A stretch of DNA of 44,774 nt from Streptomyces sp. MMG1533 (lineage in GTDB: Bacteria > Actinomycetota > Actinomycetes > Streptomycetales > Streptomycetaceae), in contig NZ_LGDG01000266.1 in assembly GCF_001279775.1 (NCBI RefSeq), forward strand, positions 1 to 44,774, written 5' to 3'. A model generated the notes under the pieces. It was not told the origin of the DNA. It worked only from the letters and a program-made list of their open reading frames with translations, and made no database searches. How positions within the stretch are numbered: the stretch's first letter is position 1; the number at the start of each line of letters is the position of its first letter. A program made the translations under genes and the position numbers. This document shows positions 23,424-32,300 of this stretch, piece by piece.

Positions 23424-24404
23424 GTGCAGGAGACGCGCCTCGACACTGCTCGGATCCGGGCGGCTCGCCGGGTAATCGACCCGGTCTTTCTCGACACTCC
23501 GCTGTACCGCTGCGAGGCTCTGGAGCCCGAGCTCGGGTGCACGGTGAGCATCAAGCTCGAAACGGCGAACCCGGTCCGCAGCTTCAAGGCCCGCGGCACC
23601 GAGGTAGTCGCGAGTCTGCTCGCCGAAAGCGGCTCGCGAGCCGTGGTGTGCGCCAGCGCAGGCAACCTTGGCCAAGCCCTCGCTTGGTCCGGTCGCGGCC
23701 GGGGGCTCGACGTGACCGTTGTGGCATCCCGCTTTGCGACTGTGGCCAAGCTTGATCGCATCCGCGCATTGGGCGCCAGGCTGGAGCTGGTGGACGGCGA
23801 CCACGAGATGGCTCGCGAGCGGGCGGCGGCCATCGCGCGGTACGACGGCATCCGGCTGGTCGAAGACAGCCTGGACATCGAGACCTGCGAGGGCGCTGCG
23901 ACCATCGGCCTGGAACTGGTGGACACCGCGCCGTCGTTCGACACCGTCCTGATTGCTCTCGGCGGCGGGGCGCTGGCCACCGGCGTGGGTCATGTGGTGA
24001 AGGCCTTGGCACCCGAAGTCGAGGTGATCTGCGTCCAGCCGCTGGGCGCACCGGCGCTGACGCACTCGTGGCGCCAACGACGTGTCGTCACCACCGACTC
24101 CACCAACACCATCGCCGACGGCGTCGCCGGCCGACGTCCCATCCCGGCCGTCCTGGACGACCTCCTCCTGGTCGCTGACGACGCCGTCCTGGTCCAGGAG
24201 GCGTCGATCACCGCCGGTATGCGGATGCTCCTCGACCACGCCGGCCTCGTCGTCGAACCGTCGGCCGCGCTCGGCATCGCAGCGATCCTCGAAGACCGTG
24301 ACCGCTTCGCCGGCCGACACGTAGTCACCATCGTGTGCGGTAGCAACGTCGACGTAGACGCCTATCACCGCTGGGTCGGTGCGGCTCCCATCCACAAGTC
24401 TTGA
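23424..24404 (+). CDS. Threonine/serine dehydratase-like PLP enzyme (fold type II)
   Basis: The 326-residue protein contains the PLP lysine motif VRSFKARG (Lys55), the substrate-side loop CASAGNLGQALA, and the phosphate-binding glycine loop ALGGGALATG. It ends with VVTIVCGSNVDVD, as in threonine ammonia-lyase and serine racemase-like enzymes. There is no ACT regulatory domain, so it is like catabolic or racemase-type members. GTG 23424 is preferred because the family sequence begins there, with TACGCT at 23410-23415 as a possible -10. An in-frame ATG at 23388 lies partly inside the neighbouring IS repeat. The substrate cannot be fixed by reading. Confidence 0.82.
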   Translation: MQETRLDTARIRAARRVIDPVFLDTPLYRCEALEPELGCTVSIKLETANPVRSFKARGTEVVASLLAESGSRAVVCASAGNLGQALAWSGRGRGLDVTVVASRFATVAKLDRIRALGARLELVDGDHEMARERAAAIARYDGIRLVEDSLDIETCEGAATIGLELVDTAPSFDTVLIALGGGALATGVGHVVKALAPEVEVICVQPLGAPALTHSWRQRRVVTTDSTNTIADGVAGRRPIPAVLDDLLLVADDAVLVQEASITAGMRMLLDHAGLVVEPSAALGIAAILEDRDRFAGRHVVTIVCGSNVDVDAYHRWVGAAPIHKS

Positions 24405-24758
24405 CGGGGGCCTCGCACTGCTCAACGACCCCGTTTGGGGCATCGGGCACGCGTCGGGGTTGTGGCTTGGGCGGCGGTGGACGACCGGGAGGCTGCGAGA
24501 GCGCCGCCAATGGTGCCAAGAACTGCAGTGGCTGCGGCGACGGCCAGATGCAGCCGGGTGCGGTTGGCCCTGCAGCATCCAGTGTGGCGCCGGGCCGGAC
24601 GGACCCCTCCTTGTTGCCGTCGGGAGCTGAATGGAGGGGCTGCTGGGTGCCTTCGGTGCCGGCTTGCGGAGCGAGGGGTTCACCCCCGCCGGATGGCCTG
24701 GTCTGGATACGGTTTTCTCTGGGACGGCTGTGAGGGCTGCTCGGGCCGAGGGGGCGGG
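24405..24758. other. Gap before the NACHT gene
   Basis: About 354 bp. The frame of the NACHT gene is open across it but reads as Arg/Pro/Cys-rich non-protein. On the minus strand a short hydrophobic stretch (LAVAAATAVLGTIGGALAA, about 24530) has no clear start. The NACHT promoter is presumably here, perhaps around GGATACGGT near 24705. Confidence 0.35.
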
Positions 24759-27700
24759 GTGGGGCTGAGTTATCAGGATGCTGTTCGCCTGCTGGGGGCA
24801 TCGCAGGGGCGTACGGTCGAGGCGCTGGACCGCTTGACGGGAGGACTGCTGCTTGCCACGTCGGCCACGGGCATCGGTCTGCTCTCCAGCCTGTTCGACG
24901 CCAGGGGCGAGCTGGCCCGGTTGAGCGCGGATCTGGTGCGCGGTGTGAGTGAACAGGCGCGGGGGCTTGCTCGTTTCGATCGCAGTGAACGCCTGGCCGC
25001 GGCCCACGCCGTAGTGGTTCTCTCGGCCTATTTCGAGATCCTCTCCGAGACGGACCTCCCGTGCGACGCACGGGAGTTGGAGCTCACCCGTGCCGAGCAG
25101 GCAGCCCTCGCGGGGAGCGATTCGGTGGCTGGCCGGCGGCTGGGTTCCCTGGCCGCCGGTCTGCTTCAGGCCGAGGTTCCGATGCCCGTGCCGCAACGGC
25201 CTTACGAGGTGACCCTGCAAGCCCTGTCAGAGTTCTATCAGCGCCTGTCCGGCGAAGTGACCCGGTTCGTGTCGGGCCTCGTGGTGTGGGACATCCTCGA
25301 CGACACGCGCAGAGAGCGTTTCGCGCAGACACTCTCGAACGATCTTCCTGGGCGGGCCGTCACCCGTTACGAGGAACTGTTCAGGCAGTTGGCGCTCGAC
25401 TGCCCGGAGGTTGCCTTCTGGGCCAACCTGGTGGATCACCGGGCGACGCGTGCGCACCTGCGGACGGTGAGCGCCGGGCTGGAGGGGCTCCAGGAGGTTC
25501 TCGCCCAGATCGCGCAGCGCAGGCCCGCCGATGCCTGGATCACCGCGCTGGCGCGTGCTCATGCGGCCGTGCTTGATCGTCCGATCCTCACCTCCCGCGA
25601 TGCCCTGGACGGGGTGAGCCTTCCGGTTCTGGGCACCGCGTACGTCAATCCGGACTTCCGGGTCTGCGACGTGGGCCCGTCCGACCCGTTCGCCACCGAG
25701 AGCTGGTGGCAAGAGCAGCCGGTGCGCGCCGACCTGGAGGCACTTCTGCTGGGACACCTGACCTCTTTGCAGGCCGTACGTCCCCCGCTGATCGTGCTGG
25801 GGCAGCCCGGGTCGGGCAAATCCGTGCTCACGCAGGTGCTGGCGGCACGTCTGCCGCCCGCCGACTTCCTCGTCGTACGCGTGATATTGCGGGAGGCTGC
25901 CGCCGACGCCGACCTGCAGACCCAGATCGAGCAGGCGGTCCGGGCGTCCACTGGCGAGTTGGTGAACTGGCCCGAACTCGTGCATCGCGCGAAGGGGGCG
26001 ATGCCGGTCGTCATGCTGGACGGGTTCGACGAGCTGCTGCAGGCGACCGGTACCAGCCAGACGGACTATCTGCTGCGGGTGGCCGAATTCCAGGCGCGCG
26101 AGGCGGGCCAGGGGCGCCCCGTCGCCGTCCTCGTCACGAGCCGCACGGCGGTCGCCGACCGGGCACGGCCCGCGCGGGGCATGATCGCCGTGCGCCTGGA
26201 GCCCTTCAACGACAGCCAGGTGGCACAGTGGCTGCAGGTGTGGAACGCCACCAACGCAGCCGGCTTCGCCGCGCGAGGACTTCACCCCCTCACCGCGGAC
26301 ACCGTACTTGCACACGGCGAGTTGGCATCCCAGCCGCTCCTGCTCCTGATGCTGGCGCTGTACGACTCTGATCACAACGCGCTGCAACTGCACAGCGCCG
26401 CGCTGGGCCAGGCGGAACTCTACGAACGCCTCCTCACGAGCTTCGCCGAACGAGAAGTCCGCAAGAAGGCACCCGCGCTGACCGAGGGACAACTGGGCGA
26501 GGCGGTGGAGGAAGAACTCACCCAGTTGTCGATCGTGGCGTTCGCGATGTTCAACCGCGGCCAACAATGGATCAGCGCAGCGGAACTGAACACAGACCTC
26601 GCCGCCCTCACGCCGGATACCGACAGCCGATCCGCCCCCACCGGCCTGCGCGCCACCCTCACCGCCGCGCAACTCCTGCTCGGCCGCTTCTTCTTCGTCC
26701 ACGAGGCGCGGGCAAGCCGCGAAGGCCGGACCCTGAGCGCCTACGAGTTCCTCCACGCCACCTTCGGGGAGTACCTGGTGGCCCGGCTCGCCACGCAGGA
26801 ACTGCACGACCTGGCCGAGTCGGCGCGCCATCACACCCCCCGCAGCCGGCCGGCCACCATCGACGACGCGTTCCTTCACGCGCTGCTGTCCTTCATGCCC
26901 CTGACCACACGCGGAACGACCGTCTCCTTCCTTGTGGAACGGCTGCGGGGATGGCCGCAATCACTGCGGGCGCAGACGCTCACTCTCCTTCTCGGCCTCT
27001 TCCACCGGGCGCTGCACACACGCCACGACACCCGCTACGACGCCTACATGCCGCAGCGTGTGACGGTGCCGGCCCGACCGGCGACGTACTCCGTCAACCT
27101 GATGCTCCTCGCAGCAGCCACCGCGAGCACCGACGGTCTCCGCGGCGACGACCTCTTCCCCGGCGCCGGCGAAATAGTCGCCGCCTGGCGCCGCTTGGCG
27201 CTGCTGTGGCGTTCCCAGTGCCCGCCGGAGGGCTGGAGCGGGCTCATCGCCACCGTGGAGATCGAGCGGCTCTGGGAAGACGGCCGGCGGCAGATTCGGG
27301 TGCGCTTGCGGGACGATGCGGAACCCGAGTCGTTCAGCCCGGACCCGTACTGGAGCTACGATTTCGGGCCGGACCACCAATACCGGCCTCGCACAGACGA
27401 CTCCTGGTTCTCGTGGATCCGGGACGACAACCACCAGCTGCAACAGCAGACGCAATTCCTCTGCGACGTCGCCGATGACATCTTCGCGCATGCACTGCAG
27501 CCCTGGGCCGGCCCGTGGGACACGGCAGTCGTCACCTTCCACGCAACCAGAGAACACCCCGCTGCATCCGCGACGAACGCACTCGTCCGCCTATGGCTGA
27601 CCAGCGACCAGGACAGCACAACGGCGGACCTCACCGCCGCCTTCGACGTCTGCCTCCACATCGCCCTCAACGGATTCGCCCCCGTCGATATGGACACCAG

Positions 27701-27899
27701 GCGGCGCTTCCGGCTGGTGTTCTTGCGCCGTCTTGCCGCGGACTGGGAACGGCTCGAGCACGACTGGGTGGAGCAGGCCATGCGGGCCATCCACGAAGGC
27801 GGGAACAACGCCTCGGACGAGGGCCCGCAGTTCCTTGACGCAGCTCGAGAGATCCTGCCCTCCCATCTCACAGCCCTGTGGCGCAACGGGCGTTACTGA
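24759..27899 (+). CDS. NACHT NTPase (bacterial NLR-related), candidate anti-phage protein
   Basis: The 1046-residue protein begins GLSYQDAVRLLGASQGRTVE at GTG 24759. Residues 1 to about 230 are an alpha-helical N-terminal domain (LDRLTGGLLLATSATGIGLL; RLAAAHAVVVLSAYFEIL), matching the helical NACHT N-terminal domains of streptomycetes, NNH7-like from memory. The NTPase core follows: Walker A GQPGSGKS at 348-355 and the NACHT Walker B LDGFDEL at 420-426, then sensor-type SRTAV. A winged-helix/helical region contains YEFLHATFGEYLVARL. The rest is a long helical sensor region without recognised repeats. STAND NTPases of this class oligomerise on sensing phage and trigger an N-terminal effector. 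No effector gene is adjacent, so it is probably self-contained. Confidence 0.85.
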   Translation: MGLSYQDAVRLLGASQGRTVEALDRLTGGLLLATSATGIGLLSSLFDARGELARLSADLVRGVSEQARGLARFDRSERLAAAHAVVVLSAYFEILSETDLPCDARELELTRAEQAALAGSDSVAGRRLGSLAAGLLQAEVPMPVPQRPYEVTLQALSEFYQRLSGEVTRFVSGLVVWDILDDTRRERFAQTLSNDLPGRAVTRYEELFRQLALDCPEVAFWANLVDHRATRAHLRTVSAGLEGLQEVLAQIAQRRPADAWITALARAHAAVLDRPILTSRDALDGVSLPVLGTAYVNPDFRVCDVGPSDPFATESWWQEQPVRADLEALLLGHLTSLQAVRPPLIVLGQPGSGKSVLTQVLAARLPPADFLVVRVILREAAADADLQTQIEQAVRASTGELVNWPELVHRAKGAMPVVMLDGFDELLQATGTSQTDYLLRVAEFQAREAGQGRPVAVLVTSRTAVADRARPARGMIAVRLEPFNDSQVAQWLQVWNATNAAGFAARGLHPLTADTVLAHGELASQPLLLLMLALYDSDHNALQLHSAALGQAELYERLLTSFAEREVRKKAPALTEGQLGEAVEEELTQLSIVAFAMFNRGQQWISAAELNTDLAALTPDTDSRSAPTGLRATLTAAQLLLGRFFFVHEARASREGRTLSAYEFLHATFGEYLVARLATQELHDLAESARHHTPRSRPATIDDAFLHALLSFMPLTTRGTTVSFLVERLRGWPQSLRAQTLTLLLGLFHRALHTRHDTRYDAYMPQRVTVPARPATYSVNLMLLAAATASTDGLRGDDLFPGAGEIVAAWRRLALLWRSQCPPEGWSGLIATVEIERLWEDGRRQIRVRLRDDAEPESFSPDPYWSYDFGPDHQYRPRTDDSWFSWIRDDNHQLQQQTQFLCDVADDIFAHALQPWAGPWDTAVVTFHATREHPAASATNALVRLWLTSDQDSTTADLTAAFDVCLHIALNGFAPVDMDTRRRFRLVFLRRLAADWERLEHDWVEQAMRAIHEGGNNASDEGPQFLDAAREILPSHLTALWRNGRY

Positions 27900-28714
27900 C
27901 TGTCCCGCTGATGCGTACCTTTCCAAGGCCGCCCGGCCGGCCAGGGCACATCCCGGCCATGCCTGGCTGGACCGAGTGCTGTCGTTGGCAGCAGCCGGGC
28001 ACCGGGCACCGGGCACGCTCGGGTGCGGCCGGGCCGAAGCCGGTCCGTCACCCGAGGCCAGTGGTGATGCACTCCCACACGTCTGCCGGCCTGCTCAGCC
28101 CGGTACTCCCCGTCTCGCACGGAGCACGATGGCGCGAGGAGGCAGGCTGAACTGACTGCTCTCCGTTCAGCGGGTGAGCCAGAGCGTGGTACTGAGGGAG
28201 CCGGCGATGCCGCTGAGGAGGGCCAGCAGGCGATAGGGCAGACGCTGGGAGGCCCTGCAGCCGCGGGCAGCCGACGACACTGTCCCGCTCATCACGCCCG
28301 CTCCATCGGGCTGGGGGCTTTTCCGGTTACGGGGCGCCTGTTCTGTGGTCAACGCACCGAGGCTGAGTGTCCGCAAACCCGTTCAGCACTCCGGTCCCGC
28401 CCAGCCCTGTGGCCGTGTCGTCGCGGGGCGCTGGGCGGCCAATCAGTCAAAGCCACAACCACGGCATGAGCTCCTTTAGCCAACCCAGGCCCCTGGGTCT
28501 GCCGATCGTGCGAAGGACCGGAATCAACCCGCCAACAAGGTAAGGAGTACTTCAGTTGGCCACGTCTGTGATCTTCTGGCGGAACCGTCCGTTCCTTGTA
28601 CGTGATCGGCAACAGACTTACGAGGCACACGTGTTGAGGGCGATTCCTGGTGCAGACTCTGCTCGCAATCGAGCGTCGAGAGTGGACGCGTACGGCCGAT
28701 GACGGGGGAACACC
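27900..28714. other. Long gap after the NACHT gene
   Basis: 815 bp without a confident gene. It holds a short GGGCACC triplication near 28000-28020, a possible small minus-strand membrane peptide (28167-28292), a hairpin (28397-28438: CCGCCCAGC with GCTGGGCGG) and GGAAC-N5-GTTCC at 28581-28595 in the likely promoter of the lipoprotein gene. Confidence 0.4.
28167..28292 (-). CDS. Possible small membrane peptide
   Basis: A 41-codon frame reads MSGTVSSAARGCRASQRLPY, RLLALLSGIAGSLSTTLWL, TR. One hydrophobic segment near the C-terminus follows a basic stretch. The ATG has GGAG eight bases upstream. It is convergent to the NACHT gene. Short length and lack of homology evidence keep confidence low; toxin-like small peptides look similar but nothing else supports that. 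Confidence 0.25.
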   Translation of the reverse strand: MSGTVSSAARGCRASQRLPYRLLALLSGIAGSLSTTLWLTR

Positions 28715-29413
28715 ATGAATGCTGCTGCCCGCAAGAACCGCAAGAACCGCAAGAGCCCCAGGGGCTGGAAGTCCTACGTCCTCGGGGCCGCGGCGGTCGC
28801 CGCGCTGCTCGCGTCCACGGCGTGCGAGCCGGGCGCGGCCGAGGGCTCGGATGACACCAAGCCCTCAGACCAGCCGAGCGCGACGAGTTCGGCGAAGTCG
28901 ACTGAGACGGCTTCGGCGACGCCGGGTGGCGGTTCCGGCGAGACCGGCGGAAGCGACGACAGTGGCACCATCGCCGCCTGTACCGCAGAGCACCTCGCGG
29001 TCTCCGCCACCGTGGAGCCCGCGGAGGACAGCAAGGACACCAGGCATCTCCTCGTCACCGTCCAGAACACCGGCGACAAGAAGTGCGACGTCTACCACTA
29101 TCCCTACATAGAGATCGGTGACGCCCAGGCCCCGACCCCCGTGATCGAGGACAGCGGGGACCCGGAGGAGCTTACGACCATCGCTCCGGGTGAGGAGGCG
29201 CACGCCGCTCTGCTCGTCGCCGGCGGCGCCAGGGATGAGTACGAGGCGAACAGCATCACCCTCACCCTCCACGGCAGCAAGCTCGGCAGCAAGGCGGGCG
29301 AGCCGATCGACGTCCCCATGCCCGTCGACACGTTGTACGCGGACGACGGTCAACTTGTCACCTACTGGACGACGGCCTCCGGCTATGCCCTGGACTTCAT
29401 CATGTCGAAGTAA
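28715..29413 (+). CDS. DUF4232 lipoprotein
   Basis: The 232-residue protein has a basic start (ARKNRKNRKSPRGWK), a hydrophobic segment and a lipobox ASTAC (Cys37). A disordered linker rich in Ser/Thr/Gly/Asp (about residues 40-90) follows, and then a DUF4232 domain: CTAEHLAVSATVEPAEDSKD, HLLVTVQNTGDKKCDVYHYP and TTIAPGEEAHAALLVAGGAR. These domains form extracellular beta-sandwiches of unknown role. GGGGGA stands eight bases before the ATG. It stands alone, followed by a tandem array and an IS5 relic. Confidence 0.82.
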   Translation: MNAAARKNRKNRKSPRGWKSYVLGAAAVAALLASTACEPGAAEGSDDTKPSDQPSATSSAKSTETASATPGGGSGETGGSDDSGTIAACTAEHLAVSATVEPAEDSKDTRHLLVTVQNTGDKKCDVYHYPYIEIGDAQAPTPVIEDSGDPEELTTIAPGEEAHAALLVAGGARDEYEANSITLTLHGSKLGSKAGEPIDVPMPVDTLYADDGQLVTYWTTASGYALDFIMSK

Positions 29414-29457
29414 CGGACATCGATCGGGACCACATCCGTGCGTGTCCCGTCTCGCTG

Positions 29458-29500
29458 AAGGCAAGGCAAGGCAAGGCAAGGCAAGGCAAGGCAAGGCAAG
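29458..29500. repeat. Pentanucleotide tandem array (GCAAG)8
   Basis: Eight perfect GCAAG units (29461-29500) preceded by a partial unit. It lies between the lipoprotein gene and an IS5 relic. Like the array at 13164-13208 it has a 5-bp unit and sits beside broken IS5 DNA. Confidence 0.9.
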
Positions 29501-29539
29501 GCGGCGCCCCCTGACCTGGTCGCGACTGCCGGGGGCCCC

Positions 29540-29973
29540 GCCTCCACGACCGGCCTGGACCCGGCAAAACGGGTACCGGGCCGCAAAGGGGCACCGGCCG
29601 TGGACGTGCTGGGCCCGGTCATCGCCGTCACCGTCCTCGCCGCCAGCACGCACGACAACACCGCGGGCATCGCCCGCTGGACCCGGTCGCCGACCACACC
29701 GGCGGCACCGTCCGCAACGCGCTGGTCGACCAGGGCTTCAAGAACCAGGTCGCCGCCCACGCCACCCGCCTGGGCATCGACGTCGAGACCGTTGAACGCA
29801 ACCCGCAGGACAAGGGATTCGCCCCGCAGCCGAAGCGGTGGAGGGTCGAGCAGACCTACGGGACCCTGATACTGCACCGGCGCCTGGTCCGCGTCTGCGA
29901 ACATGGCCCGGCCTCCTCCGCCTCCGGCGTCTACTGGGCGATGACCCACACCATGACGGGTCTTCGATCTTGA
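29540..29973 (+). pseudogene. IS5-family transposase relic, C-terminal half
   Basis: One frame reads LDPAKRVPGRKGAPAVDVLG and PVIAVTVLAASTHDNTAGIA. After a frameshift near 29675 the next reads VADHTGGTVRNALVDQGFKN, VETVERNPQDKGFAPQPKRW, RVEQTYGTLILHRRLVR (catalytic Glu) and VYWAMTHTM. The N-terminal half is absent. It is a frameshifted remnant of a different IS5 subgroup from the intact one at 18223. Confidence 0.75.
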
Positions 29974-30032
29974 GCGGTGCGCATGCTCAGGGCCTCTGAC
30001 GTTTCGTTACGCTCAGTGAGGGCACTTGGTGG

Positions 30033-30050
30033 CTGCGGCCAGGGCCGCAG
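30033..30050 (-). terminator. Terminator of the YdeI-like gene
   Basis: CTGCGG (30033-30038) and CCGCAG (30045-30050) form a stem with a 6-nt loop about 50 bp downstream of the minus-strand stop at 30099. Confidence 0.45.
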
Positions 30051-30098
30051 GCGCGCCGGGCCCCCGGGGCACTACACGGCTGCGGTCCCTCTCCGTGA

Positions 30099-30674
30099 CT
30101 ACGGGTGCAGCTTCTCGCCCTTCGCCAGCATCGCCACGTACTTCTCTATCCGGCGCGCCCGGGTCTCGGGCTTCTTGGCGTCTTGGACCCGGTACAGGAT
30201 CGCGTAGCGGTTCTGCCGGTCCAGTGTCTCGAAGAACGTGGCCGCGGCCGGGTCGGCGGTCAGGGCCGCCGCGAGGTCGTCCGGCACCGTGGCGGTCTTC
30301 GCACCGTCGTAGGCCGCCTCCCAGCGGCCGTCCGCCTTGGCGCGGTCGACCTCGGCCTGCCCCGGCGGATGCATCCGGCCCTGCTCGATCAGAGCGGCCG
30401 CCTTGTCCCGGTTGACCTTGGACCACTTGCTGCGCGGCTTGCGCGGGGTGAACCGCTGGAGCCACCACTGGTCGTCGAACTTGGCCTTCTGGCCGTCGAT
30501 CCAGCCGTAGCAGAGTGCCACGTCGAGCGCCTGGGCGTAGTCCAGCGCGACGATTCCGGGGCCCTTCTTGCGAAGCTTGAGCCAGATGCCGGACGAGACG
30601 GCGTGGTTCTCGCCGAGCCATGCCTGGAATGCCTCGGCGGATTCGAATGCGACGATCTCCAAGTCCTGAGTCAC
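30099..30674 (-). CDS. YdeI/OmpD-associated family protein
   Basis: The 191-residue product reads FESAEAFQAWLGENHAVSSG, IWLKLRKKGPGIVALDYAQA and LDVALCYGWIDGQKAKFDDQ, followed by QRFTPRKPRSKWSKVNRDKA. This is the conserved core of YdeI-like (OmdA) proteins, linked in other bacteria to peptide-antibiotic tolerance. The C-terminus (ETRARRIEKYVAMLAKGEKL) is also typical. Biochemical function is unknown. GTG 30674 is my choice of start because the family begins near TQDLEIVAF; the frame stays open to 30773 but that part is next to IS-derived DNA. It appears to be a single gene, divergent from the ISL3 relic. Confidence 0.75.
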   Translation of the reverse strand: MTQDLEIVAFESAEAFQAWLGENHAVSSGIWLKLRKKGPGIVALDYAQALDVALCYGWIDGQKAKFDDQWWLQRFTPRKPRSKWSKVNRDKAAALIEQGRMHPPGQAEVDRAKADGRWEAAYDGAKTATVPDDLAAALTADPAAATFFETLDRQNRYAILYRVQDAKKPETRARRIEKYVAMLAKGEKLHP

Positions 30675-30705
30675 CCCAGCAGCGAACCACACCCGGCCGA
30701 TTGTC

Positions 30706-31735
30706 GTGACGGATTCGGGCACGGCCCCGGATGCAGGATGCCCGTGGACCTGCGTGATCATCCCTGTTCTCAACGCAGAACGATCATGCAGGAGCCACGG
30801 GCTTGCTCAAACGACGTTGCTGCTCGACCTCGACGGGGTGTCCGTCGCGCGGGTTGAGCGGCTGGCCGACGGAAGGCGCCGAGTTCACCTGGTCACGGCC
30901 GACGAGACAGCCAGGGCCTGCCCGGCCTGCGGGGTGTTCGCCACCCGGGTGAAGGGCTCGGCGGAGACCCGCCCGCGCGATCTCCCTTACGGCGAGAGCG
31001 GATTGGAGTTCCGCTGGCACAAGCGCCGCTGGTGGTGCCGCGAGGCCGGCTGCCCTCGCCGGTCCTTCACCGAGCAGATCCCGCAGATCCCGGCCGGTGC
31101 CATGCTGACCGCCCGGCTGCGGGATACGGCCGGGCGCCGCATACGCGATGCCGGCTCCACGGTCATCCAGGCCGCACGGGATCTGCATCTGTCCTGGCCG
31201 GCCGTGATGGAAGCCTTCCGCACGCAGGCCCGCGACGTCACCGAGGCACCACTGCCGCAGGTCACAGTCCTGGGCATCGACGAGACCCGCCGCGGACGGC
31301 CCCGCTGGGAACAGGATGCGGATACCGGCAAGTGGCGTCTGACCCGGGACCGGTGGCACACCGGCTTCGTCGACGCCCTCGGTCACGGCGGGCTGCTCGG
31401 ACAGGTCGAGGGCCGCCCCGTCGCCGACGTCCTGGCCTGGCTCGCCACCACCGACCTGGACTGGAGAAGGGGCATCGGCTACGTCGCCATCGACATGTCG
31501 GCCACCTACCGCGCCGTGATCCGTATCGGCCTGCCGCACGCCACCGTCGTGGTCGACCACTTCCACATGGTCCAGCTCGCCAACAAGATGCTGTCCATCG
31601 TCAGGCGCCGCACCACCGCCTAGACCCGCGGCCGGCGCGGACGGGCGAGCGACCCGGAGTGGAAGGCCAGACGGCGGCTTCTGCGCAACCGTGAGGACCT
31701 CACCGACGACCAGTCTGCTGGACGTGCCTCGGCAG
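30706..31735 (+). pseudogene. ISL3-family transposase, nonsense-mutated and truncated
   Basis: The frame carries the ISL3 zinc-finger region (CPACGVFATRVKGS, RRWWCREAGCPRRSFTEQIP) and the catalytic core (TVLGIDETRRGRPRWEQD; YVAIDMSATYRAVIRIGLPH; VVVDHFHMVQLANKMLS). It meets TAG at 31621-31623 where family sequence continues as TRGRRGRASDPEWKARRRLL. Soon after that it is replaced by IS1380 sequence. CAG to TAG would explain the stop. No good start codon precedes TTLLLDLDGVSVARVERL (about 30817), so the 5' end is probably also lost. Confidence 0.75.
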
Positions 31736-32105
31736 TCGCGCTCGGTTGGACTGCCTGGCCGATGTGGGCCTGTTGCGGGCCGAGCCGGCCGTGTTCGGGT
31801 CGGCGGCCTCCGCCCGTCGATCTCCCGGGTGATCAGCAAGGTGGCGTGGGCGCGGGCAGCGGGTCCTGGCCGCGCTGCGCATCGCCCGCGCCGAAGTGCG
31901 CGAAGGTGTCTGGCGGTTGGCCGGTGAAGCGGCGCCGGACGCGGGTGGGCATGTGATCGCGGACCTGGATGGCGTCCTCGTCCTGGCGCACGCCGAGAAG
32001 CAGGACGCCGCCGCGACCTGGAAGAAGACCTTTGGGCACGATCCGCTGATGGGGTTCGTCGACCACGGCCGCGGTGGGTTCGGCGAACCCGTCGTGGCCT
32101 GTTGC
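31735..32105 (+). pseudogene. IS1380-family transposase relic
   Basis: Pieces in two frames read LDCLADVGLLRAEPAVFGSA, then LAALRIARAEVREGVWRLAG, DAGGHVIADLDGVLVLAHAE (first catalytic Asp region) and WKKTFGHDPLMGFVDHGRGG. This is the N-terminal third of an IS1380 transposase with a frameshift. It follows directly on the ISL3 relic, indicating one element inserted into or recombined with the other. Confidence 0.7.
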
Positions 32106-32188
32106 TGTCTGCGAACGCGGATGTCGATCGCGTAGCCGATGCGCGTACTCGGTGCGCTGCGGGCTCGAAGCCGCCACGGGCACCCGGA

Positions 32189-32249
32189 AGTGCCTCGTCC
32201 ACGGGAACAAGGACATCAGCACTCCCTGTTCCCGCCGACAAGAGGCACT
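32189..32249. repeat. Long imperfect stem-loop
   Basis: AGTGCCTC (32189-32196) pairs with GAGGCACT (32242-32249), followed inward by GTC/GAC and CGGGAACA/TGTTCCCG. About 20 paired bases surround a short loop. It lies 52 bp beyond the 3' end of the GH30 gene, so it may terminate the long operon or be the end of an IS. Confidence 0.55.
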
Positions 32250-32300
32250 CTCTCTGCGCCGGGGGCAAAGGTCAACGGTCGCCCTACATGAAAGCCGGGG

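Noticed and set aside
24435..24758. N-terminal extension of the NACHT protein
   Set aside because: The frame is open but encodes Arg/Cys/Pro-rich non-protein sequence. Family members begin at GLSYQDAVRLLG, matching GTG 24759.
23409..25220. Minus-strand open frame of about 600 codons across the PLP enzyme and NACHT start
   Set aside because: It spans two well-supported plus-strand genes and reads as low-complexity Arg/Gly/His/Gln sequence.
28000..28020. GGGCACC triplication after the NACHT gene as a functional repeat
   Set aside because: Only three short GC-rich units, easily produced by chance or slippage.
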